The notes below the pieces were generated by a model. That model searched no databases. It saw only the letters and a program-made list of their open reading frames with translations, and was not told the origin of the DNA. Of a DNA stretch of 64,000 nucleotides, positions 37,119 to 46,211 are shown piece after piece. Made by a program: the position numbers and the translations under genes. The stretch comes from Vibrio sp. D404a (GTDB lineage Bacteria > Pseudomonadota > Gammaproteobacteria > Enterobacterales > Vibrionaceae): NCBI RefSeq assembly GCF_030248535.1, contig NZ_JAHGAJ010000036.1, positions 41,208 to 105,207 of the forward strand, in the 5' to 3' direction. The stretch's first letter is position 1. Each line of letters begins with the position of its first letter.

Positions 37119-38176
37119 AACTGATCTATTCCCTTCTGCTTAGCACAGTGTCGGCTTACGCGTTTGCAAGTGATATCGTGACTCAAGAGCTCCCTGATCG
37201 TCAGAAAGAGTTGCCAGCGGTTGAAAAACATAGCGATGTTCAATACCTAAAGCCGCGCGATCTCTCAATCATTGGTGATGATGAATTTTCTGAAAAAGTG
37301 AAATATGGATACTCACTATTTGTCGATTCACAGCAAATGCGAGACCGCTACGTCGGTAATGAACAAAACTGTGTGAATTGCCATATGGAAGCCGGACGCA
37401 AAGCCAATGCAGCACCTCTTTGGGCGGCCTATATGGCGTACCCTGCTTATCGCAAAAAGAACGACAAAGTGAACAGCTACGCAGACCGTATTCAAGGCTG
37501 TTTTACTTATTCAATGAACGGCAAACCGCCATCAAAAGACTCAAAAGAACTCGAAGCACTCAGTGCCTACGCGTATTGGCTAGCAATGGGCGGTTTACTG
37601 GATGAATACGGTATGCAAGACAAGCCTGTTCCCGCGATAAGCCGAGAGCTGTTATTGAAAGGCGGTAAATCCGAGGACTTCCCATTACCGTCAGAAATAG
37701 CGAAAGCGCTACCGGTTAATGAACGTGGCAACCTGGCTGGTCGTGGGTACCCGAAAATAGATAACCCTGAGTTGCAACCTTCACCTGAACGCGGCGCACA
37801 AGTCTATGTTGATAACTGCGCAGCGTGTCATGGTGACAGTGGGCAAGGCATCCGCGATAGAAATGGACGCTCATACATTCCGCCATTATGGGGGGAATAC
37901 GCGTACAATTGGGGAGCAGGTATGCACCGTATTAACACCGCAGCTTACTTCATCTACGAGAATATGCCGCTAGGGAAAAGTGTTCAGTTAAGCGAACAAG
38001 ACGCATGGGATGTTGCGGCCTACATTAATAGTCACGAGCGTCCGCAAGACCCTCGTTATAAAGGTGACTTAGAAGCCAATGCGCAAAAGTATCATGATCA
38101 TCAAGGTTACTACGGTAAAGAAGTGAATGGTCATGTCCTTGGCAGCCAAGCCTTCCCGCCATCACGGGTACAATAA
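37115..38176 (+). CDS. tsdA: Thiosulfate dehydrogenase / tetrathionate reductase TsdA
   Basis: 353 aa dihaem cytochrome c with a signal peptide (YSLLLSTVSAYAFA). Haem sites are CVNCH (86-90) and CAACH (235-239). The Cys at about 129 in YADRIQGCFTYSMNG corresponds to the unusual axial haem ligand that defines TsdA enzymes. TsdA interconverts two thiosulfates and tetrathionate; direction depends on the species. Position beside ttr suggests either making tetrathionate for TtrABC or acting as a second tetrathionate reductase. Confidence 0.88.
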   Translation: MKLIYSLLLSTVSAYAFASDIVTQELPDRQKELPAVEKHSDVQYLKPRDLSIIGDDEFSEKVKYGYSLFVDSQQMRDRYVGNEQNCVNCHMEAGRKANAAPLWAAYMAYPAYRKKNDKVNSYADRIQGCFTYSMNGKPPSKDSKELEALSAYAYWLAMGGLLDEYGMQDKPVPAISRELLLKGGKSEDFPLPSEIAKALPVNERGNLAGRGYPKIDNPELQPSPERGAQVYVDNCAACHGDSGQGIRDRNGRSYIPPLWGEYAYNWGAGMHRINTAAYFIYENMPLGKSVQLSEQDAWDVAAYINSHERPQDPRYKGDLEANAQKYHDHQGYYGKEVNGHVLGSQAFPPSRVQ

Positions 38177-38324
38177 TACAGTATCGACATCAGAATAATG
38201 CGTGCTCAATTGAGCACGTATTTCATCTAAATTCTTGATGCATAGCGGTAATTATTACTTAACTATTTGAGTTCAACTGCTACACATTGTTAAATAGCTC
38301 AAAATTTTTAGTTCTGAGTCCCCT

Positions 38325-39338
38325 ATGGCCACCATAAAAGATGTCGCGCGAGAAGCTGGCGTATCCATTGCTACCACTTCACGCGTCCTCAATAACGCCC
38401 CTCACACGAGTGAATCCGCCATCATCGCCGTTAAGAAAGCGATGGAAAAACTGGGATACCGCCCAAATGCCAATGCACGCGCACTGGTCAGTAAATCTTC
38501 TAATGCTATCGGTGTGTTGGTCAATGACATGTCTGCGCCGTTTTTTGGCTCTATGATCAAAGCCATTGATACGATTGCAAGTGAACAAGAAAAGCAGCTG
38601 CTGGTGGGCTGTGGCTATCATGATGCGACCAAAGAGCGTAATGCCATCAATCTGCTGATCAACAGTCGCTGTGAATCGTTGGTGGTTCACAGTAAAGGGA
38701 TGTCAGATGCTGAGCTCACCAAGCTCGCAGATGAGATACCTGGGATGGTGGTGATCAATCGTGTCGTTGACGATATTGCGCCACGCTGTATTGCACTTGA
38801 TAACCGACAAGGCTCTTATATCGCGACAGAGCACCTTATCCGTAATGGCCACAAACACATTGGTTACCTGTGTTCTAGTCACGACATTGATGATGCACGC
38901 GACCGTCGTGAGGGATACCTAGACGCTCTACGTGATAATGGTATTGAACCTCGTGAAGAGTACATCCAATACGGTGAACCTGATGAAACCGGTGGCGAAC
39001 AAGCCATGGTCGATTTAATGGCGAGAAATACACCGATCACCGCAGTCGCGACTTATAATGACTCGATGGCAGCTGGATGTATGACGCTGCTTCAAGAAAA
39101 CGGTGTCCGTATTCCTCAAGACATGTCAGTGATTGGATTCGATGACGGTCATATCGCGCGTTACATTTACCCACGTTTAACCACCATTCGTTACCCTATC
39201 CAAGTGATGGCAAACGAAGCCGTTAAACTCTCCCTACAGCTTGCAAACAAGGAAGAAATGGAGCAAAAAGAACGCAAATTGTTTATGCCGATCTTAGTGC
39301 AACGCTCTTCTGTCAGCGCAGCAAACATTAAGGACTAA
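38325..39338 (+). CDS. galR: GalR/GalS-like LacI-family repressor
   Basis: 337 aa. The N-terminal HTH MATIKDVAREAGVSIATTSR and hinge are followed by a sugar-binding domain. Segments such as PNANARALV, ALDNRQGSYIATEHLI and YNDSMAAG match E. coli GalR closely along the whole length. It is thus a good candidate for the regulator that binds the ATGGAAACGTTTCCAT operators of the galactoside genes 30 kb away. The next gene follows 32 bp later on the same strand. Confidence 0.88.
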   Translation: MATIKDVAREAGVSIATTSRVLNNAPHTSESAIIAVKKAMEKLGYRPNANARALVSKSSNAIGVLVNDMSAPFFGSMIKAIDTIASEQEKQLLVGCGYHDATKERNAINLLINSRCESLVVHSKGMSDAELTKLADEIPGMVVINRVVDDIAPRCIALDNRQGSYIATEHLIRNGHKHIGYLCSSHDIDDARDRREGYLDALRDNGIEPREEYIQYGEPDETGGEQAMVDLMARNTPITAVATYNDSMAAGCMTLLQENGVRIPQDMSVIGFDDGHIARYIYPRLTTIRYPIQVMANEAVKLSLQLANKEEMEQKERKLFMPILVQRSSVSAANIKD

Positions 39339-39370
39339 GGGCATTATTGCGCCTTACATGATACGGAAAT

Positions 39371-40270
39371 ATGCTCAACTATCTCGCTAGCAAAGCCCCA
39401 TTGTTACTCATTGCATTCTGCTTTCTAGGATTTATTGTTCCTAGCATCTCAATGCATGTATTTGAGATATTGCCGTTCGTCTTGTTCTTTTTAATGTTCT
39501 TCACATTAGTCGGGCTTGATCAGAAAACCCTGCTCAAGTCCCTTTTGCAAGTTAAAGGTTGGGGCTACGCGTTGGTTCATACATTTGGCATGATGGCGCT
39601 TTGTACTGCAGTCATAATGCTTTTAGGCTTGAATCAAGACTATGCTCTAGCCATGTTAGGGGTTGCGGCAACCGGCTCCCTATTTGCCACTCCTGCAATT
39701 GTGCGCTCAATTGGCTTGGATTACTTTTCAGCCATGACATACACCATCACATCAACGTTATTGAAGCCTGTGGCTCTCTACGCAACACTGTGGTGGGCTT
39801 ACAACGATCACTTTGAGTTGGACATGCAGGCTTACTTAGTCAAGTTGATCGTTTATATCGTCGGCCCTATTGCACTATCCTTCGTGATCCATGCCTTCAT
39901 TGATCTCTCTAAGATCAAAAAAGTGCATGCTGAACTGGCCAAGTACAACATAATGCTGGTGTTTCTTTTCCCGCTCGGCTTAATGGGCGACTTTCGTCAA
40001 TTGTGGGATACAAACCCTGAGCACGCGTTACACCTTTTCCTACTGGCGTTTGTTTTGTGCCTGAGCTTTTTCGTGGCCGCTTACCTCATATTCAAATTTA
40101 CCGATCGCGAAGGCGCGATGATTGCTGCTATCACATCGGGGAACCGCAATGTACTCCTTACCTACACCATTGCAGGGGCTTATCTAGGTCCGCTGTTCTT
40201 GCCCCTTGTAGGCGCTCTGCAGCTGCCAATCTACTTGCAGCCTTTGTTGATCAAACGTTTGATGAAGTAA
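39371..40270 (+). CDS. BASS-like membrane transporter
   Basis: 299 aa with about nine to ten membrane helices. The glycine-rich pair of segments (GVAATGSLFATPAIVRSIG and AAITSGNRNVLLTYTIAG) resembles the crossing helices of bile acid:sodium symporter (BASS) family proteins. Substrate is unknown. It lies just after galR, possibly cotranscribed. It is the last gene before the replication module. Confidence 0.65.
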   Translation: MLNYLASKAPLLLIAFCFLGFIVPSISMHVFEILPFVLFFLMFFTLVGLDQKTLLKSLLQVKGWGYALVHTFGMMALCTAVIMLLGLNQDYALAMLGVAATGSLFATPAIVRSIGLDYFSAMTYTITSTLLKPVALYATLWWAYNDHFELDMQAYLVKLIVYIVGPIALSFVIHAFIDLSKIKKVHAELAKYNIMLVFLFPLGLMGDFRQLWDTNPEHALHLFLLAFVLCLSFFVAAYLIFKFTDREGAMIAAITSGNRNVLLTYTIAGAYLGPLFLPLVGALQLPIYLQPLLIKRLMK

Positions 40271-40400
40271 TCGACTGGCCGAAGTCTTTTCTTAAGGCTC
40301 GCGTGACCAGGCTCTGATAGACTCGATCTCACTTCGGCTTATTGGGTTAAGGCGCGGAGTCTAAACCTGAAACCTGTAGACAGGTCAAACGTGCTCAAAC

Positions 40401-40426
40401 AAAAAAGCAGCTCTTATTTGAGCTGC
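40401..40426 (-). terminator. Intrinsic terminator for the rep genes
   Basis: Stem GCAGCTC / GAGCTGC with a 6-nt loop; on the minus strand it is followed by six T. It lies 30 bp after the repA-like stop. Confidence 0.75.
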
Positions 40427-40456
40427 TCATAGAAAGGGGTTCACACTAGAAAGTGA

Positions 40457-41371
40457 TTAGAGAACATCGCGTAAGTTTTTACGCTCTTCGATCTCCTCTT
40501 GTTCAGGAATCGTGCCTGACAAGGTGATCGATTTTGGCGGCGCTTTGATAATCGTAGACGCTCGACTTCCCTTACTCGCTCGCGCTTTGGGGTTATAAAC
40601 ATCAGGATTAATGGTCAGGCTTTGGCGCACTTCTACCGCAAACTCTTGATTCTCATTCTCTGGTAGATAGTTACTTTTCAAGTACTTGATCGACATAAAG
40701 TCTTTGTTACGTTTCAACGTAAATAAGCACTTAGTCAAGCGCATAACCGAAGTAAGCCCCGCACCGGAAGCCATAGTGATCTCTTGGTTACCACGGATCT
40801 CATCTTTATTGACGTGATGAACAAGCAAAAGACTCGCACCAGATTCATTGGCGAGTGATTGAAAGACGTTTTTGATTAGCCTATCGTGCTTCACTTCTTC
40901 ACATCGACCGATCGATTCCGTAACGGTATCGATGATCACTAAGTCAAATTGAGCAAATGTCTCTGTCAGTTGCTTCAAATAGACTTGGTGTTCTGATTGT
41001 TCTTGAAGAGAAGAATCCGGCGGAATAACAATTGGCTCGATATCGGTGAGAAAGTGTAAATTGTTTTTCAATTCAGAACGAATAGTCGGTGTACAACTTG
41101 CCAGTTTGTCTTTCATTCTGGTTTGTATTACACCAGCCCCATCTTCTGAGCTGAGAACTAAGGTTCTCGCAGGCTTATCGGCCGCACTCATCCCTAATAA
41201 GGTCATTGAAGATGCATGTTCCATTGCAATACATAGTGCTAGGTGAGATTTACCCACGTTTGGTGCTGCTATAAGCATCCCAACATGTCCTTTCAGTAAA
41301 CCTTTTAAGCTAAAGCTCATTTCTTGACTTGCACGTGACGACATCAGCGTATCAAGAGACTGAGTGATCAT
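40457..41371 (-). CDS. RepA-like replicative ATPase/helicase (IncQ-like)
   Basis: 304 aa RecA-fold ATPase of the AAA_25/RepA type. Walker A is APNVGKSHLALCIAME, and Walker B is FDLVIIDTVTES, followed by the sensor region LLVHHVNKDEIRGNQEI. IncQ plasmids such as RSF1010 use a hexameric RepA helicase of this kind. The start overlaps the upstream initiator stop by 4 bp (ATGA). The other IncQ protein, the RepB primase, is not found nearby, and no ParA/ParB genes are present. Confidence 0.75.
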   Translation of the reverse strand: MITQSLDTLMSSRASQEMSFSLKGLLKGHVGMLIAAPNVGKSHLALCIAMEHASSMTLLGMSAADKPARTLVLSSEDGAGVIQTRMKDKLASCTPTIRSELKNNLHFLTDIEPIVIPPDSSLQEQSEHQVYLKQLTETFAQFDLVIIDTVTESIGRCEEVKHDRLIKNVFQSLANESGASLLLVHHVNKDEIRGNQEITMASGAGLTSVMRLTKCLFTLKRNKDFMSIKYLKSNYLPENENQEFAVEVRQSLTINPDVYNPKARASKGSRASTIIKAPPKSITLSGTIPEQEEIEERKNLRDVL

Positions 41372-42393
41372 GATTCACTTTCTCCAATATAGAAAATTTG
41401 AATACCGTTTCCGACATCTCGGAACTGTAGGCTAAAGTCTTTTTCAATTTGTACCGCGTTAGCCAATAGATCTTTTCTTAGATCACTACGAAAACTATGA
41501 CTAACTTTCGAAGCTATAGATTGAATATAGCTGTCTAGTGCCCACTCAAACTTCTTATTATGTAGAAACTCGGCTTTATGCGTTGTTATATATTTTAAGA
41601 ATGAACGTACAGATGGCTTACTGTAGTTCGTCATCTTGTGCTGCTCTAAGCGGTAGTAATAGCCGTGGTCGCGAATAGCCTGGAGTAAACGCATATCTGG
41701 TACCAAAAACACATGATTCGTTAGATTCTTTGTGGTTTTGCGTCCAGTTTTGAATTTGCTGCGATCGCAATAGAATCGGTAATCTTGTACAAACTCTAAA
41801 GGCTTTTTACCTACAACATTTTGATCATCATCGAGCTCATTGATCACAAGGTGCGCCGTGGCCAACTGCGTGATCCGCCGTTCAATTTGATCATAATTAG
41901 CTCGCGTCGTTGCCATACCCATACGTGTAGCCAGTTCATACATACTCATCGATAACACCGTAGCATCACGATCTATAAACGAATCAAAGCCGTCCTCTTG
42001 GGTATCTGACACATCGCCATCAGTTATCGTTTGATACACCTGGGACCAGGTCAGTCGAGCACCAGCCTCATAAGAAGAATCATCCAGTTGGATCGTTTGA
42101 GCGTAAGCCAACATTGTTTCTAAAATATCGCGGTGAGGTTGCAGTAAATAGTCAACATGAAGATCAACTCTAAAATTTTTACCGTAACTATTGATATTTA
42201 CGCTTTCTAAGGGGTAATTGAGATCCGTACCGCCATTTTGTGCAATCTCAACCAGTTTTGACTGCATCGTTGATGTCAAACGTGAGGCTGGATGGAAAAT
42301 AGTCGCTCTCGAGAATAAAATGGATGAGATAAATCGATTCTTTCGATCTTCTTCATTAATAACGGTCAAGCTGGATGATGAAGTCATGATCAT
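41368..42393 (-). CDS. Putative replication initiator (RepC-like, iteron-binding)
   Basis: 341 aa. The sequence looks like a two-winged-helix plasmid initiator: SMYELATRMGMATTRANYDQIERRITQLATAHLVI forms a probable winged HTH, and a second such region is near PSVRSFLKYITTHKAEF. I rely on context for the function: it begins right beside an iteron array and is translationally coupled to a RepA-type helicase, as RepC is in IncQ plasmids. It is much smaller than RctB (about 660 aa), so it is not the normal chromosome II initiator. Confidence 0.65.
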   Translation of the reverse strand: MIMTSSSSLTVINEEDRKNRFISSILFSRATIFHPASRLTSTMQSKLVEIAQNGGTDLNYPLESVNINSYGKNFRVDLHVDYLLQPHRDILETMLAYAQTIQLDDSSYEAGARLTWSQVYQTITDGDVSDTQEDGFDSFIDRDATVLSMSMYELATRMGMATTRANYDQIERRITQLATAHLVINELDDDQNVVGKKPLEFVQDYRFYCDRSKFKTGRKTTKNLTNHVFLVPDMRLLQAIRDHGYYYRLEQHKMTNYSKPSVRSFLKYITTHKAEFLHNKKFEWALDSYIQSIASKVSHSFRSDLRKDLLANAVQIEKDFSLQFRDVGNGIQIFYIGESES

Positions 42394-42450
42394 TACCTAT
42401 GGATACGATAGTATCAGTCTAACAGAGATCTTCGATTAACTCATTAACTT

Positions 42451-42810
42451 CGGTAATTATCTATACCAAATCGGTAAATGTTGATACTAGATCACAATAA
42501 ACGACTATAAACATCGGTAGATGTTTAGTTAGTTCGGTAAATGTTTAGTTGGAAGTATTTGATCTTACTTTACCGATCAGGGCTCAATACTCATAGGATC
42601 TGAGTGTTTTTTAGGCGCGGATCACGTGGTGATCATTACCTACTTGAATTTTAGGATCTTTGAGGCGTTTAGATCGGTAAATATCAATATAAAAACAATC
42701 ATATTCGGTAAATGTTTATATGGACGATCGCTTAATGTTATTAAGGAATCGGTAAATATCTATATCTAATCGGCTAATGTTGGTTCTAAATCGGTAAATG
42801 TCGTTACTTT
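42451..42810. other. oriV: Iteron-type replication origin with GATC cluster
   Basis: Nine same-direction repeats with consensus TCGGTAAATGTTTATAT start at about 42450, 42471, 42514, 42534, 42674, 42705, 42749, 42770 and 42791, with 20-21 bp spacing within groups. Between the two groups a segment contains seven GATC sites (42561 to 42675). An inverted iteron-like copy (TTACCGATC) lies at 42570. Degenerate copies continue at about 42999 and 43037. Iterons plus Dam sites next to an initiator gene are the hallmark of a plasmid or secondary origin. Confidence 0.8.
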
Positions 42811-43236
42811 TTGCAGACATCTAAGAAACTAGAACCTTTAGGATCTAGTTTCAATAAATACCAATTTCACTGAGGTTCAACTGGTGACTCAACATACCAT
42901 CACAAAACTCAAGAGAGTTTTGCAATGGAATGTCGAGTTAATCATCAAAAACCAGTCACTTATTGTACTGATTGATGGTTAATTACTCAGGCCTGTATTG
43001 GTAAATGTGGTTGTTTTGAACCGATCACAAAATAGATCGTTAAATGTTATTAGTAGTCTTGTAGTGTTGATATAAACATTTAACGAAGTCGATAGATCAT
43101 GGAAGTGGATAACTGATCTCATTTGCTTTTTGTAATAGGAGAGTAGACTGATATGATCGAAATGTTCGTTTATGCCGATCGTGTTATGTTTGGAATCGGT
43201 AATTGAAGAAGTGCTTATTTTATATGTTAAATTCTT
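42811..43236. other. Intergenic, no gene supported
   Basis: AT-rich sequence beyond the iterons with two degenerate iteron-like copies. The open frame on the minus strand at 42979-43257 begins inside the first palindrome, has no recognisable domain and no ribosome binding site, so I do not call it. Confidence 0.5.
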
Positions 43237-43261
43237 GTCAATGTTCAGGCTGAACATTGAC
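43237..43261. repeat. Palindromic repeat, copy 1
   Basis: 25-bp perfect palindrome around a central G; core AATGTTCAGGCTGAACATT. First of seven copies between here and 50709. Confidence 0.9.
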
Positions 43262-43913
43262 CACTTTTCGTCTAATTATTACCTTCTTTGGAATACCTTG
43301 TTTTAAAAGAAACTCATTGTTTTTGTATCATCTGTAAATTCATCAATTCAAGGTTCTTTAATTCCTCTCCCCTACTCTTTTTTCTTTTGTACAAATCATT
43401 TACTTCATCTTAGGTGACGCTGTAACAAATTGTTATCTTAAGATTTAGGCATACTAGGCTTGCTACTTTTAAAAATAATTTTGGTCTTGCAATCGAGATT
43501 TATGTAGGGAGGCTGTGGTCGAATGAGCTCTAAAATCACGTACATCATGAAACGGTAAAGAGTGGTATTGAGGCTACTGGATCGTTGAACCTACTGATTT
43601 TGAGTGTTGAAGTTAATCTTTGATTGGTAGACGCAATGAGCTTTTGTAAGAACATGAAAACTAAAGTGCTTGGATGTTCAGTCTGAACATTGACAAGATT
43701 ATAAGAAAGAAGTTTGGTGTCTTGGTACCTTATTGAAGGTACCATCGAATAGATTTTTTGAATTTAATTTATACATATTTTCAACATGTTAGGATTAAAA
43801 GCACTAGGTTACCAAAAGTATACTAATTGCAATCAGTTTACAGGTTACCATAAGATACCACCACTGGATGAGGAGTCCCCTATCCTACTTCAATAATAAA
43901 CAGTGAAAAGGTA
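43262..43913. other. Intergenic between palindrome copy 1 and mdaB
   Basis: About 650 bp, AT-rich, holding palindrome copy 2 at 43674. No gene with credible start and codon use is seen on either strand. Confidence 0.5.
43674..43690. repeat. Palindromic repeat, copy 2
   Basis: 17-bp core palindrome ATGTTCAGTCTGAACAT; the right flank TGACAAG is conserved with other copies while the left arm has diverged. Confidence 0.85.
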
Positions 43914-44504
43914 ATGACTATGAGTAATGTATTGATCATCAACGCGCACGAAACTTCTCCTTATTCTCCAGGCCGACTGAATGCAAGTCTTGTTGATAAA
44001 GCCCAGACTCTTTTACAACAAAAGGGCTATGAAGTTAGAACTGTTACGATGCAAGATGACATTAATGTTGATGAGCAACTGGCGCACTTTGAATGGGCAG
44101 ATAAAGTTATCATCCAATCTCCTGTGAATTGGATGTCAGTGCCATGGTCTTTCAAAAAATACATGGATGATGTGTTTACTGCAGGTATGGGCGGCGGCCT
44201 TTGTAAGTTTGATGGCCGTAGTGAACAAGAGCCTAAGAAAAATTACGGAACTGGCGGTACCCAATCAGGAACGAAGTACATGCTTTCACTGACATTTAAT
44301 GCTCCTGAAGAATCGTTCGATGATGACACTGAATATTTGTTTCAAGGAAAAGGTGTTGATGATTTGATGTTCCATATGCATGCTAATTTCCGTTTCTTTG
44401 GTATGAGTTCTATTCCGACGTTTTCATGTTTCGATGTTATGAAAAACGCAGATATTGAAAGTGATTTTGAGCGTTTTGAAGCGCATATTCAGACGCATTT
44501 TTAA
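43914..44504 (+). CDS. mdaB: MdaB-like NAD(P)H quinone reductase
   Basis: 196 aa flavodoxin-fold protein. NVLIINAHETSPYSPGRLNASL, WADKVIIQSPVNWMSVPW, KKYMDDVFTAG and YGTGGTQSGTKYMLSLTFNAP follow E. coli MdaB closely. The family reduces quinones by two electrons and protects from oxidative stress. The start could also be the second ATG at 43920. It is followed 92 bp later by an HxlR-type regulator on the same strand, a common pairing for redox-responsive genes. Confidence 0.88.
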   Translation: MTMSNVLIINAHETSPYSPGRLNASLVDKAQTLLQQKGYEVRTVTMQDDINVDEQLAHFEWADKVIIQSPVNWMSVPWSFKKYMDDVFTAGMGGGLCKFDGRSEQEPKKNYGTGGTQSGTKYMLSLTFNAPEESFDDDTEYLFQGKGVDDLMFHMHANFRFFGMSSIPTFSCFDVMKNADIESDFERFEAHIQTHF

Positions 44505-44596
44505 TTCAAGATTAATGGGTGCGGATTGGAAGTTTGCTTTCCTGTATACTTATTTGTATCTGTTAACCGAGGCGTAAGTTTGTAGAGGAATCTATT

Positions 44597-44965
44597 ATGC
44601 AAAGCTCTATTACCATTGATACCAAAGGGCGAAAGACTGTAGCGAATGTTTGTACTGAGCCTTGTGCTATAGAAAAAGGCATGCGTTTGATTGGTGGTAA
44701 GTGGAAAGGTTCCATCATCTACCATTTGAAAGATGGACCTGTTCGTTTCAATGATTTAGCGAGAATGCTTGGCGGTGCTAGCAAGAAGATGATAGATCAA
44801 CGATTAAAAGAGCTAGAGTCTGAAGGCATGATTATCCGCAAAGTCATTAGTGACCGCCCTATAGCGGTCAGTTATGAGCTAACCGAGTTTGGTTCAACTG
44901 CATTGAATATTCTTGAAGACTTACGTATTTGGTCGGAAGCACATAATATACAACTAAATAAATAG
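44597..44965 (+). CDS. HxlR-family transcriptional regulator
   Basis: 122 aa winged-helix protein with the conserved start CAIEKGMRLIGGKWKGSIIYHLKDGPVRFNDLARMLGG and wing ISDRPIAVSYELTEFG. The two Cys near residues 19 and 23 (VCTEPC) could sense electrophiles, as in the redox-active HxlR members YodB and HypR. It probably controls the neighbouring mdaB-like gene. A strong bidirectional terminator follows. Confidence 0.85.
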   Translation: MQSSITIDTKGRKTVANVCTEPCAIEKGMRLIGGKWKGSIIYHLKDGPVRFNDLARMLGGASKKMIDQRLKELESEGMIIRKVISDRPIAVSYELTEFGSTALNILEDLRIWSEAHNIQLNK

Positions 44966-44985
44966 TGCCCTACTGTTAGACAAAC

Positions 44986-45022
44986 AAAAAGCCAGCCCGG
45001 TAAGTCACTTGGGCTGGCTTTT
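44986..45022. terminator. Bidirectional terminator between hxlR and peroxiredoxin genes
   Basis: Stem GCCAGCCC / GGGCTGGC with a 12-nt loop, A run on the left and T run on the right, between convergent genes. Confidence 0.85.
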
Positions 45023-45044
45023 CTAATTATGGACATATCCAAGA

Positions 45045-45584
45045 TCAGTAATCTAGTGTGCCGCGAATTGGGTAGTGGTTATTTGGGTCACGTATCCAAG
45101 CGAGACCTCGAGTCAATGCGCCTAATTCAGGTCGTACGAATGGGTTATTCGAAATATCAACGACATGTAATTCCCCTTTCTCATTGATAACAAACAAACC
45201 CGGTTCAGCAAAGTTGTGGTCTGTTTCTTGTTCTGAGCGCGGAACCGAAATATACACACCTAGCGTTTTCATCTGCTCTTCTGTTAATCCATAGGCAATT
45301 GGGAAAGAGATATCTAGTTTTTCTAATTGCTCTTCCAATTGATGTTTCGCGTCTGCGGATACTGCGAGAATATCAACACCAGCGTCATTAAATGCTTGTT
45401 TGTACGTTTCAATTTCATTGAGATATTTCGTACACAAAGGACAGTGTTTGCCTCGGTAAACAAAAACCGCTTGCCATGTCATCCCGGATTTAGGCTCTCC
45501 AAGAGTAACGTTCGAACCGTCAAGAAGTGTGGCATTTAAAACAGGAAAGCTGTCACCTGCTTTGAGTTTATTTGAGTGTCCCAT
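45045..45584 (-). CDS. Peroxiredoxin-like (AhpC/TSA family) protein
   Basis: 179 aa thioredoxin-fold protein. The active region FVYRGKHCPLCTKYLNEIETY carries a CxxC-type pair, and the strand-helix order of redoxins follows (VDILAVSADAKHQLEEQ, AYGLTEEQMKTLGVYIS). Such proteins reduce peroxides or thiols in the cytoplasm. With mdaB and hxlR on the other side of a terminator it forms a small oxidative-stress group. Confidence 0.82.
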   Translation of the reverse strand: MGHSNKLKAGDSFPVLNATLLDGSNVTLGEPKSGMTWQAVFVYRGKHCPLCTKYLNEIETYKQAFNDAGVDILAVSADAKHQLEEQLEKLDISFPIAYGLTEEQMKTLGVYISVPRSEQETDHNFAEPGLFVINEKGELHVVDISNNPFVRPELGALTRGLAWIRDPNNHYPIRGTLDY

Positions 45585-45754
45585 TTATTCCCTCATTCGT
45601 TATATTAACTCAATACAAACTCAAATATAGAAGTGAATTCCTTTAGTGACAAGCAGTTACCATTTAGTAACCTAGCACTATTGAAAATCTATAGATTCGC
45701 AATGGTCTGGTTTGGAATCCTGTGTGATACCTACATAATTTATTGTTGTGTTTG

Positions 45755-45777
45755 TCAATGTTCAGCCTGAACATTGA
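45755..45777. repeat. Palindromic repeat, copy 3
   Basis: 23-bp perfect palindrome around a central C, at the start of the first 150-bp unit. Confidence 0.9.
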
Positions 45778-45907
45778 GTCGTTTGTCTCCTGCTCTATTT
45801 ACTTTTGCTACATCTATCTTTTGCTACTCTATTCACGTAACGTCAGCTTTTTTAACATCCCCTACTCCGGCCAATTTATCTGAGAGAGTTTCGTGGAAGT
45901 GTTTGTC

Positions 45908-45926
45908 AATGTTCAGCCTGAACATT
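45908..45926. repeat. Palindromic repeat, copy 4
   Basis: 19-bp perfect palindrome AATGTTCAGCCTGAACATT with the conserved left extension TTGTC. Confidence 0.9.
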
Positions 45927-46057
45927 AGGTAGTCGTTCCCCAACTCTATTTATTTTTACTACATCATCTTTTACTACTCCATTCACTTCACGTCAGCTTT
46001 TTGAACATCTCTTACTCCGGCCAATTTATCTGAGAAGTTTTCGTGGAAGTGTTTGTC

Positions 46058-46076
46058 AATGTTCAGGCTGAACATT
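46058..46076. repeat. Palindromic repeat, copy 5
   Basis: 19-bp perfect palindrome AATGTTCAGGCTGAACATT with the same left extension. Confidence 0.9.
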
Positions 46077-46211
46077 AGTGTTTCCACAGCAACCAAATAG
46101 TCAAACTCGCCAGCAGCTTCATTGTTGCTCGCTGGATCTCTGTAAAACAATGAGCCTTGTCTTATGCTTTGGTTATAGCGTGAATAATCAAGTCATCATT
46201 GAGGCACTTTT

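Larger units (their letters stand above)
45745..46080. repeat. Tandem ~150-bp repeat carrying palindrome copies 3-5
   Basis: Two consecutive units of about 150 bp (from about 45745 and 45896), plus the start of a third, share TTGTCAATGTTCAG at the beginning and CTCCGGCCAATTTATCTGAG near the end. Palindrome centres are at 45766, 45917 and 46067, i.e. 151 and 150 bp apart. The 45585-46211 gap contains nothing else. Confidence 0.9.

Noticed and set aside
42451..42810. Possible chromosome II origin (RctB type)
   Set aside because: The adjacent initiator has 341 residues, not about 660, is coupled to a RepA-type helicase, and no ParAB genes are nearby.
42979..43257. 92-codon reading frame on the minus strand beside the iterons
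   Set aside because: It starts inside palindrome copy 1, has no ribosome binding site, no recognisable domain and covers iteron-like DNA; more likely chance in AT-rich DNA.
43545..43745. 66-codon reading frame on the minus strand
   Set aside because: It overlaps palindrome copy 2, has no domain or coding bias.
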